Assembly (NCBI GenBank): GCA_937967535.1
Contig: CALCMV010000349.1
Coordinates: 1 to 19,299, forward strand
From: an uncultured Saprospiraceae bacterium
Lineage (GTDB): Bacteria; Bacteroidota; Bacteroidia; Chitinophagales; Saprospiraceae
Direction of reading: 5' to 3'
Length of the DNA: 19,299 nt
Shown in pieces: positions 8,501 through 14,065 of this stretch; the stretch's first letter is position 1; every line of letters begins with the position of its first letter. The position numbers and the translations under genes are program-made. The notes under the pieces were generated by a model. The model worked only from the letters and a program-made list of their open reading frames with translations, was not told where the DNA came from and made no database searches.

Positions 8501-11458
8501 GAGGAACTGACCGTTTCTATTGATTTAATAAATAATGTGAGTTGTGCCAGTGGAAATGATGGTGCAGTTACCGCCAATCCAAATGGCGGTACGCCCAATG
8601 CAGCCGGAAATTATATGTACCAATGGAGTGCAAGCACAGGCAATCAGACAAGTCAATTTGCCAATAATTTGCCAACAGGCATACACACCCTTACCGTTAC
8701 AGACGATAATGGCTGTATTGCCACAAGCGAAATAGAAATCACCGAACCAACGGCATTAGGATTGACCCTTACCGTTGACCAAGATGTAAACTGCGGTGGT
8801 GGAATGGATGGTGCGGCTACCGCCACACCCTCAGACGGTACGCCCGATGCCACCGGAAATTATAATTACCAATGGAGTGCAAGTGCCGGAAACCAAATGA
8901 CGGCTAGTGTTGCCAATTTGCCCGCAGGTACGCATACTGTTACTGTTACAGATGATAATGGCTGTGAAATTAGCGGAGAAGTTACCGTTGCCGAACCGCC
9001 TGCTTTGAGCGTGGATATTAATTTAGTTAATAATGTAAATTGTGGTGGTGGAATGGATGGTGAAGCCACCGCCATACCCACAGGCGGCACGCCCGATACT
9101 TTTGGCAATTATACCTACCAATGGAGTGCAAGTGCAAATGACCAAGCAACCGCTACGGCTTCCGGTTTAACGGCAATGACACACACCGTCACTGTGACCG
9201 ATGCGAATGGCTGTACAGCTATCAATTCCATCGAAATCACAGAACCCGTACCTGTGACGGCTATGATTGATATTAGCCCCGTAAATTGTAATGGCGGTCT
9301 AGACGGTAGTGCAACTGCCAACCCGTCCGGCGGTACACCAAATCCTGATGGCAGCTATAATTACCAATGGAGTGCCAATGCGGGAGGTGTTTTCACACAA
9401 ACCGCTTCGGGACTTGCGGCAGATACTTACACCGTAATCATTACCGATGCCAATGGCTGTTCCACACCACCTATCAACGTCACTGTATCCGAACCGCTAA
9501 TGCCTTTGACTCTGGCAATTTCAGGACAAGCACCAAGTTGTAATGCCAATACGGATGGTTCGGCAACGGTGGACCCGACAGGCGGTACGCCGAGTTACAG
9601 CTACGAATGGTCGGCAAGTGCAGGTTCGCAAAGCACACAAACTGCGCTCAATATTGTAGCCGGAACACATTCCGTTACCGTTACAGATTTGAATGGCTGT
9701 ACCGAAATAGCAGAAATTACGATTGATGAACCCGAAACATTGGGCTTGACCTTGACCCCAACCGACCCCGCGTGTTTCGGCGAATTGACAGGAAGCATAA
9801 CCGCCACCGTAACAGGCGGTACATTACCATATACTTACGAATGGAGCGATGGACAAATGACAGCAACAGCCGATACCTTAGCGCAAGGTAATCACTCCGT
9901 CATCGTCACAGATGCGAATGGCTGTACGATTACGGATAATTTGACCTTGACCGCACCTCCCGAAATTGTACTCGACATCAATACCCAACTCACAAGCTGC
10001 GTAGGTTCCTGCGATGGAACGGCTTCTGTACTGGCAAATGGCGGTGCAGGTGGCTTTACCTACGAATGGGATAATGGCGAAACCACAAGCACAGCTACTG
10101 CCCTTTGCCCCGGTCCGCATACCGTAACGGTCACAGATGCAACAGGTTGTGAAGTAGTAGGCAATCTGACCATAAACGGTCCTACGCCGATATTTCCCGG
10201 TGGTCCCGGTCCTACTCCGGTGAGTTGTGTCGGAGGAAACGACGGGGCAATTACCATAGAACCGGCAGGTGGTACGCCGAGCTATACCTACGAATGGTTT
10301 GCCAATGGCATGTCCCTGGGTACGGATAGCGGAGCTTCTTCTACGATTAGCGACCTTGTGGCGGGTATCTATACACTTGTTATAACTGATGCAAATGGTT
10401 GTTCCACACCACCTGTCAATATCACAGTGATAGAACCTTTATTCCCATTGACACTGGATGCTTCGGGAGAAGGACCGAGTTGTAATGGCGGTAACGACGG
10501 TTTCGCAACTGTAGAACCCGAAGGTGGTACGGCAAGTTACTCATATCAATGGTCGGCTGAAACGGGTTTCCAAGACACACAAACAGCCTTTAATCTTGTA
10601 CCCGGCACATATGCCGTTACGGTTTCGGATGCAAATGGCTGTACCGAAACGGCAGAGGTCAACATTGGTGAACCTTCGGCGGTGGAGTTCAGCCTGAGTT
10701 CGATGCCGGCAACTTGCTTTGGCGACGAAAATGGTATCATCATCATAGAAAATGCGACAGGCGGCACCCCTCCATATACTTACTCGGTTGATAATGAGAT
10801 ATTTGTGCCTGATTCTACGATTTTCGGACTGGCGGCAGGCTTGTATACAGTATATGTGCAGGATGTTGGTGGGTGTGTATTTACAGATGAAATATTGGTT
10901 GAGCAACCTTTTGAAGTCATCGTAGATGCCGGACCGGATGTAGAGATTTTATTTGGCGACAGTATCCGACTTTCTGCTCAAATTAATCAGCCGCCGGGCA
11001 ATGATTTTGGTTTCACTTGGTCACCACCGGAGGGTTTGGATTGTACAGACTGCGACGAACCTTATGCGATGCCTTTGGAAGATATGACTTATATCGTAAC
11101 CGCCCTTGATAGCATTACAGGCTGTCGTGCTTCGGATGATATTCGGGTGAATGTGAATAAGGATAGAAATATTTTTATTCCTAATGCCTTCTCACCTGAT
11201 GGTGATGGAGCAAATGATATTTTTATGATTTTTGGCGGACAAGGCGTTGTTGAAGTGCTTTCGTTTCGTATATACGACCGTTGGGGTGAATTGGTTTTTG
11301 AAGATAGTAATTTTACGACCAATGACCCGGAACATGGTTGGGACGGCACATTCAGAGGGCAGGAATCGAACCCGGGAGTCTTTGTGTTTTTTGCCGAAGT
11401 AGAGTTTATCGACGGGGTGCGTATTCCGTATACAGGAGATGTTACTTTGGTGAGATAA
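2594..11458 (+). CDS. Giant SprB-repeat surface adhesin with T9SS type B sorting domain
   Basis: This 2954-residue protein is probably exported by Sec, carried across the outer membrane by the type IX secretion system and held on the surface or released. I chose the ATG at 2594 over 2564 because it starts a standard signal peptide (MKKYIFSFVF... LIFAQ, cleaved near residue 22). Residues 24-200 form a cysteine-containing, PPC-like domain (DIDFIVYGPY, VYVFLITNFSG); 200-637 are beta-rich domains; 638-942 and 943-1247 are two copies of one module, each ending in a SprB-like repeat; 1247-2772 hold 19 more SprB-like repeats (GGTP..Y.YQWS...VTVTDxNGC). Residues 2773-2858 are a PKD-like segment, and 2859-2954 (NIFIPNAFSPDGDGANDIF, YDRWGELVF, GWDGT) are the gliding-motility-associated/CHU_C C-terminal domain. 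Known SprB is a mobile gliding adhesin; adhesion is inferred here from the repeats. Lysine and arginine are almost absent. No gldBCD or por genes are adjacent. Confidence 0.95.
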   Translation: MKKYIFSFVFIITLIFPALIFAQGAICAEVEPFCTDFGASFPASTNTNAEPGNQYGCLITRPNPAWYYLQIDSPGDLEITLTNSNNVDIDFIVYGPYPDLQVAQSNCGSFQAQETGCPLSGTCPNGVPCDFFNGCVNGDGVDCSYDPQSVEVADIPNAQVGEVYVFLITNFSGLPTDISVNQTSGGAGTDCSIVECRTVSFLQNTPGGLDLLPATIDCTSSPLELVARPGNMPEPNGFITPALGIQIGTDASAPFQNSLEIYNGPDGTGDLIGYWAPVDMGGPYRGPIEGGSDFIAFGEYLDPTLSYSFIWCDNQQTGFFQYEVINYALDEAPNNVLAMGNLNNNNQECFTVNFGAPTGTATFTGAGITDTGTGRAIFDPSGLAPGTYTITYSWDDGDNCSGSEAQTIEVTCAEDCVRSGGQVVGPTMLELCFEDEPFILETINEITDPAIGLPDVLWAVWVLDDPLNLTTFPAGGPLPDDQDIFDDANYIGVWNNGPGQIVFGDNIELIPDGSGATYYIAPLIGLGTFGTIDLQCTGLDPAQGYTIYMNPPLNANVTVNNCNIQVDLTGGYPRIDNTAEYSWSYTTPNGQTITGTGTPINVVGGTDGNYTFSITNDGNDCDLLNFATVTLNGCGCMADAGTFFVNNTIVCYDDVLQIISNGDYGGSFEGGISTDNVDGDMYNGVAYAVFSQPPSGVYFPDDPNFIGLLGVSPNIAGIEQPAQLSAGTNFNGTPILPNSTWFFTTVYSFDVDDSLFGVDFGVDGTIDCFDSNPDQAISVTFLDSIGAAINQFCNADGSVDISFELSGGFPDFNGSNYTITGDGVGGTVASGGTYIISNHPAGEPYVVVVGDEGGQGCGRTFTGNAISPPTVTFTSVDGNCGQMPNGSAVATAADGNPPYTYNWSNNANTPTITNLASGTYTLTVTDDLGCTATGEVTIIQPIADGGTFTVNNTAICYDDVLEITSNGDYSGPFEGGILTDNVDGDMYNGVGYAVFSQPPSGVYFPDDPNFVGILGTSPNIAGLEQTSTLGVGTNFNGTPILPGITIYVTTAYSFDVDDDLYGVDFGVNGTIDCFDSNPDQAIAITFLDSIDVVIDQICNDDGGVDITFEFSGGFPDFDGSNYTVTGDGPGGTVAPGEIYTISNHPPGIPYSITVSDDGGQVCSRTYEGSSLFVPTVELTSTDADCLGNANGTATATPGGGSGTYSFEWSNNQMTSTITGLFGGTYTVTVTDNLGCAVTGEVEVGQPLGNLSVVAVADSVSCNNGDDGSITAMPMGGTEPYTYQWSTSVASTQTLGGLAAGVYSVTVFDTDGCEATATAQVEQPTLLGAFLDNVVSPTCFGESNGSIEGVPTGGTPPFSYVWTNGQMTQNVADLPTGFYGLTVTDANGCEAFASTTLSEPALLTLNTNTDADASCEVSMDGQISTAAAGGTTPYTYAWSHDGTLNADTAPSLNPGNYSVTVTDAQGCITTADAFVASTVIITDAGTTVDVGCNGESTGSITANPSGSPNLPYSYTWSANANTGNSQTATGLAADFYTLTIIDAVGCSTTAQYVINEPTELLIGAMVDNNILCNGENNGQATAAAAGGTPDYNYQWSASANNQNTPTATNLPVGMHSVTVTDDNACIATAEIEIIEPPILNLILGSNEVSCTGGSDGFVTATPQGGTPDASGSYDYQWSANTGGQTTATVFNLPIGIYAVTVTDASGCIVTGEAEVIEPTELLVNTIVDDNVSCNGGSDGQATATASGGSLEEFNPDADYTYQWSASADNQTTATATNLPAGIHTISVTDFKGCLTTAEITITEPTPVIVDIVIDNNVNCNGGTDAQATATASGGTPDAGGNYTYQWDANASNQNSPTAIGLPAGTYTITVTDANGCTGTNSVEITEPNTLALIVNNDMDVSCFGGNGGAASATASGGTPDLNGNYNYEWSASAGGFVTPTVTTLPAGTHTVTVTDDNGCTITGSVDISEPEELTVSIDLINNVSCASGNDGAVTANPNGGTPNAAGNYMYQWSASTGNQTSQFANNLPTGIHTLTVTDDNGCIATSEIEITEPTALGLTLTVDQDVNCGGGMDGAATATPSDGTPDATGNYNYQWSASAGNQMTASVANLPAGTHTVTVTDDNGCEISGEVTVAEPPALSVDINLVNNVNCGGGMDGEATAIPTGGTPDTFGNYTYQWSASANDQATATASGLTAMTHTVTVTDANGCTAINSIEITEPVPVTAMIDISPVNCNGGLDGSATANPSGGTPNPDGSYNYQWSANAGGVFTQTASGLAADTYTVIITDANGCSTPPINVTVSEPLMPLTLAISGQAPSCNANTDGSATVDPTGGTPSYSYEWSASAGSQSTQTALNIVAGTHSVTVTDLNGCTEIAEITIDEPETLGLTLTPTDPACFGELTGSITATVTGGTLPYTYEWSDGQMTATADTLAQGNHSVIVTDANGCTITDNLTLTAPPEIVLDINTQLTSCVGSCDGTASVLANGGAGGFTYEWDNGETTSTATALCPGPHTVTVTDATGCEVVGNLTINGPTPIFPGGPGPTPVSCVGGNDGAITIEPAGGTPSYTYEWFANGMSLGTDSGASSTISDLVAGIYTLVITDANGCSTPPVNITVIEPLFPLTLDASGEGPSCNGGNDGFATVEPEGGTASYSYQWSAETGFQDTQTAFNLVPGTYAVTVSDANGCTETAEVNIGEPSAVEFSLSSMPATCFGDENGIIIIENATGGTPPYTYSVDNEIFVPDSTIFGLAAGLYTVYVQDVGGCVFTDEILVEQPFEVIVDAGPDVEILFGDSIRLSAQINQPPGNDFGFTWSPPEGLDCTDCDEPYAMPLEDMTYIVTALDSITGCRASDDIRVNVNKDRNIFIPNAFSPDGDGANDIFMIFGGQGVVEVLSFRIYDRWGELVFEDSNFTTNDPEHGWDGTFRGQESNPGVFVFFAEVEFIDGVRIPYTGDVTLVR
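4505..6334 (+). repeat. Tandem duplication of a 915-bp module inside the adhesin
   Basis: Copy 1 is 4505-5419 (residues 638-942) and copy 2 is 5420-6334 (residues 943-1247), with exactly the same length, 305 codons. Shared protein phrases include CYDDVL, SNGDY, TDNVDGDMYNGV, YAVFSQPPSGVYFPDDPNF, FDVDD.L.GVDFGV and TIDCFDSNPDQAI. The DNA is closely similar, with differences mostly at third codon positions, so the duplication is not brand new but has been held in register. Each copy consists of a roughly 230-residue domain of unknown type plus one SprB-like repeat. Confidence 0.93.
6332..10909 (+). repeat. Array of 19 SprB-like repeats inside the adhesin
   Basis: Nineteen consecutive units of about 75-86 residues cover residues 1247-2772. 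Numbering them 3-21, after the two in the duplicated modules, the shared pattern is a strand ending in SCNGG.DG.ATA, then GGTP, Y.YQWSA, a linker ending LPAGTHTVTVTD.NGC, then a strand ending ITEP. Each unit has one cysteine near residue 15 and one near 60, which could form a disulfide within the unit. Units 7-15 are the most alike and share the DNA word CAATGGAGTGC in most copies; the outer units are more divergent. Units 15-17 and 19-21 resemble each other as blocks. Confidence 0.9.
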
Positions 11459-11552
11459 GAGACTTGAGACGAGAGACGAGAGATTTGAGATGAGAGACTT
11501 GAGACGAGAGATTTGAGATAAAAGATTTGAGAAGAGAGAAGAGAGACTTGAG
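11450..11552 (+). repeat. GAGA-rich tandem repeat overlapping the adhesin stop codon
   Basis: Imperfect units of GAGACTTGAGAC, GAGAGATTTGAGA and related words run for about 100 bases, all purine-rich on the plus strand. The array begins within the final codons of the adhesin: GTG AGA TAA runs directly into GAGACTTGAGAC. The array is not coding on either strand; the antisense frame through it gives only Ser/Leu/Gln low complexity. Confidence 0.8.
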
Positions 11553-11563
11553 AAATATTTTTG

Positions 11564-11593
11564 AAGGGGCAAACGTTTGTTTGCCTCTTTTTT
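11564..11593 (+). terminator. Intrinsic terminator after the giant adhesin
   Basis: AGGGGCAAAC (11565-11574), a four-base GTTT loop and GTTTGCCTCT (11579-11588) form a 10-bp stem with one G-U pair, followed by a T-tract (11588-11593). It lies 106 bases after the adhesin stop codon and should separate the adhesin transcript from the next gene. Confidence 0.8.
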
Positions 11594-11623
11594 GTTTGCC
11601 CGGTATGCAAACATTTCCGAAGA

Positions 11624-11661
11624 TGAACTATTCACTATGAACTATTCACTATGAACTATGA
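11624..11661 (+). repeat. TGAACTATTCACTA tandem repeat
   Basis: Two exact 14-base units (11624-11637 and 11638-11651) are followed by a partial third, TGAACTATGA (11652-11661). The words are the reverse complement of the TTCATAGT repeats at 2311-2340, so one repeat family is present at two spacers in opposite orientation. Confidence 0.75.
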
Positions 11662-11808
11662 AACTCATTATACCTTTCTATAATCTTACTCTGTCACATT
11701 AGTAATAGTTTTTATCGAAAAACACCTGACACTCCCCGTAGCTTTACGATATATTAATTATTTCTTCTCACACATCCATCAGCTACAATCTACCACCCTG
11801 ATTTAGTT

Positions 11809-13776
11809 ATGAATACATTTACACAAAAAATTCAGATCTGTTTATCGTTTGTCTTTATGACAAGTTTTTCTTTGCCTGTCTATGCCCAATCTCCGGGCGA
11901 TGTTTCTTCCAATTTATACATGTGGCTTCGTGCAGACGAACAGACCGTACTCAATGGAGGGGCGCAAGTGCAAAGATGGAACAATATAGATGGAAATAGC
12001 ACAAGGTTTGGCATACAAACTACTGCAAATCAACGACCTATACTCGTAAATAGCCAAATTAACGGACACAAAATACTACGATTTGACGGTATAGATGATT
12101 ATATGAGACTAGATGTGGCTGCCGGTCCGATTTCGGACGATTGCACTATATTTATGGTCATAACGCCACATGCAGATAGCGATGTGGGTTATTATTTATC
12201 TACCCATTTCAATGGCAATGACCGCCTCAAATTCGGACATAAATTGACTGGTGAATTGACCTATGACAACACCGTTCCCGTCATGTGGAATGAAGATGTA
12301 CACAACCAAAAAACAATGGTTTCTTTTCTAATAGAACAAGATTTTTATGTAGACGGATATAGAAATGCCGAACTATCTGCCCCCTGGACGCATAATCTGC
12401 AAAATTCAGGGGCAAACGAAGCTTCACTCGGACAAGAATATGACGGGTCGGGTATAGCTTCCAATTACTGGAAAGGCGATATAGCGGAAGTTATCATTTT
12501 TAATCGCTTTTTGACTTATCCGGAAATGGACCAAGTACATTCTTATTTGAATATTCGCTATGGCATCAATATTCCGGTAGAAAATCATGTGTATTTTAAT
12601 CACACAAATTATCCCGAAAATATCGCAGGTCTGGGTAGAGATACCGACCAAAATCTCATCCAAACCAACAGCCAAAGCGAAGAAACAGGGGCAATAGTCA
12701 GAATGAATGTACCAAGTAATCTCGGCGAAAACGAGTATCTGGTATGGGGCAATGACGGTGCGGCAACAACAGTGATTAACTCGGAACTTCCCGGTACTGC
12801 CCAACAAAGAATTGCACGCGAATGGCGTGTATCCGAAACAGGCAATGTGGGAACAGTTTCGGTGAGTTTTGACTTGGCAGAATTAGGACTCAGCGGACCA
12901 TTCAATGCAAGCGATTTCGGTCTGATGATTGATAGCGACGATGGCAATTTTGCCAATGCCACAACCCACTCCACAGGCACCACGATAGCCGGAAATATTA
13001 TCACATTCAATCAAGTATCATTCAATGATGGCGATTGGTTTAGCTTGGCTACTCAATTGCCGGCAGCACTTTGTATTAATATTGACCTTACCGTCTTTTT
13101 GGAAGGACCATTCAATGCCTCAACAAACCAAATGAATACAGATTTGAACTCCAGAGGAATGTTGCCCGGCAAAACCCCTGTTAGTGCTTTAGCCACTCCA
13201 ATTCCGGCAGGTCAACCCTATAATATTGCCCCCTGGAATTACTCCGGTACAGAAGGCGCAAACTGGACAGATGCAAATTATGACTCCGATGTAGTAGACT
13301 GGTTATTAGTATCTTTTCGTACAGGAACGAGTAGTGGCACAGAAATAACACAAGCAGCCGCTTTGCTCAAAAAAGACGGTAAGGTGGAGTTTCTTGACCC
13401 TTGCGTATTGGATGGCAGCTTTTCAGGACCCTTCTATATTATGGTCGAACATCGCAACCATGCGGGTATTCTCACAGATGCCCCCGTCAGTCTAGTCGGC
13501 AATACCCTGAGCTTCGATTTTAGCCGAAATAATACCATTAGCGCAGGACAAAAACTCGTCGGCACAAAGTACACCATGTACGCAGGTGATGCCAACCAAA
13601 TCACCGATTCGGGCGGCTACGACATCAATGGTTTGGATAAAGCCATTTGGGATACACAAAACGGATTTTTCTACCAATATCTACCCGCCGATTTCAATAT
13701 GAACGGCGATATTGACGGTGCAGATAAATCTTTCTGGGCTGCCAATAATGGTGTCGCCTCCGTTATCTCTAGATAG
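11809..13776 (+). CDS. Secreted LamG-like/hemagglutinin-like protein with dockerin-like end
   Basis: This 655-residue protein has a signal peptide (residues 1-26, ending LPVYA, then QSPG). Residues 30-250 look like a concanavalin/LamG-type jelly roll (LRFDGIDDY near residue 100; WKGDIAEVIIFNR..TYPEMDQVHSYLN near 225-245). Residues 251-415 resemble a domain common in Bacteroidota surface proteins (NIAGLGRDTDQNLIQ; IAREWRVSETG). Residues 419-590 match the hemagglutinin-like region I recall from this group (DLTVFLEGPF, VDWLLVSFRT, MVEHRNHAGILT). The end has two calcium-loop-like segments, GDANQITDSGGYDINGLDK (from 593) and DFNMNGDIDGADKSFW (from 628), like a dockerin pair. There is no visible T9SS sorting domain, although the protein may act at the cell surface. 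The start is the ATG at 11809. Ligand and function are unknown. Confidence 0.85.
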   Translation: MNTFTQKIQICLSFVFMTSFSLPVYAQSPGDVSSNLYMWLRADEQTVLNGGAQVQRWNNIDGNSTRFGIQTTANQRPILVNSQINGHKILRFDGIDDYMRLDVAAGPISDDCTIFMVITPHADSDVGYYLSTHFNGNDRLKFGHKLTGELTYDNTVPVMWNEDVHNQKTMVSFLIEQDFYVDGYRNAELSAPWTHNLQNSGANEASLGQEYDGSGIASNYWKGDIAEVIIFNRFLTYPEMDQVHSYLNIRYGINIPVENHVYFNHTNYPENIAGLGRDTDQNLIQTNSQSEETGAIVRMNVPSNLGENEYLVWGNDGAATTVINSELPGTAQQRIAREWRVSETGNVGTVSVSFDLAELGLSGPFNASDFGLMIDSDDGNFANATTHSTGTTIAGNIITFNQVSFNDGDWFSLATQLPAALCINIDLTVFLEGPFNASTNQMNTDLNSRGMLPGKTPVSALATPIPAGQPYNIAPWNYSGTEGANWTDANYDSDVVDWLLVSFRTGTSSGTEITQAAALLKKDGKVEFLDPCVLDGSFSGPFYIMVEHRNHAGILTDAPVSLVGNTLSFDFSRNNTISAGQKLVGTKYTMYAGDANQITDSGGYDINGLDKAIWDTQNGFFYQYLPADFNMNGDIDGADKSFWAANNGVASVISR

Positions 13777-13780
13777 AAAG

Positions 13781-13816
13781 ATTAAGATTAAGTTTAAGTT
13801 TAAGTTTAAGTTTAAG
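13781..13816 (+). repeat. ATTAAG/TTTAAG hexamer array
   Basis: Two ATTAAG units and four TTTAAG units run from 13781 to 13816, starting four bases after the stop codon of the 655-residue gene and ending four bases before element copy B. It is not coding. Confidence 0.8.
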
Positions 13817-13820
13817 TAGA

Positions 13821-13963
13821 AATGTGTTCGCCAATTTTGAATTTTGAATGAAAAATTTTAAATAATTAAAGTATTTAATTTGTTAGTTTTTAATTATCAA
13901 CAAAAAACAAAGTAAAATTTAAATTTATTTGTCATTCATAATTCAAAATTTGGCGAACACATT
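13821..13963 (-). repeat. Dispersed inverted-repeat element, copy B (143 bp)
   Basis: Read on the minus strand, it matches copies A and C, beginning AATGTGTTCGCCAAATTTTG and ending TTGGCGAACACATT. It is longer than A mainly through extra AT-rich bases in the right half and a six-base insertion near the left end. It sits between the convergent ends of the 655-residue gene and the decarboxylase, where a hairpin could also serve as a two-way transcription end, but there is no clear GC-stem with T-tract. Confidence 0.85.
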
Positions 13964-14023
13964 GTCAATTAAAACACATTTTTTTATTTCGGTAAATATT
14001 AAATTAACATAAAGCAAAATGCG

Positions 14024-14065
14024 TTAATCATTAATCATTAATCATTAATCATTAACCATTAATAA
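14024..14065. repeat. TTAATCA heptamer array overlapping the decarboxylase stop codon
   Basis: Six 7-base units run without gaps: four exact TTAATCA, then TTAACCA and TTAATAA. The decarboxylase stop codon (14045-14047, TAA on the minus strand) lies in the fourth unit, so its last six codons (LLMVND) and stop are read from the array. The same unit is scattered at 1760-1860. Confidence 0.88.

Larger units (their letters stand above)
11459..11808. other. Gene-free spacer between the two large secreted-protein genes
   Basis: This 350-base spacer holds, in order, a GAGA-rich simple repeat (to about 11552), an intrinsic terminator (11564-11593), a short repeat array (11624-11661) and about 145 bases of AT-rich DNA before the next start. 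A TAGCTTTA at about 11743-11750 is one base off the -7 consensus, but without a -33 box I do not call a promoter. The terminator means that the downstream gene probably has its own promoter. Confidence 0.6.

Noticed and set aside
3136..10906. Many antisense and out-of-frame reading frames of 60-126 codons inside the adhesin
   Set aside because: They are shadows of a repetitive GC-richer gene with few stop codons on the other strand; they recur at the same place in each repeat and lack recognisable domains.
6332..10909. CRISPR-like regular repetition
   Set aside because: The period is about 225-260 bp, the repeats are coding, in frame, and translate to SprB-like domains.
11089..11635. Antisense Ser/Leu-rich frames across the adhesin end and the GAGA array
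   Set aside because: Their content is translation of the simple repeat and of antisense coding sequence.
13777..14044. Two-way intrinsic terminator between the convergent genes
   Set aside because: Element copy B can fold, but its stem is AT-rich and not followed by a clean T-tract at the base, so I call only the repeat.
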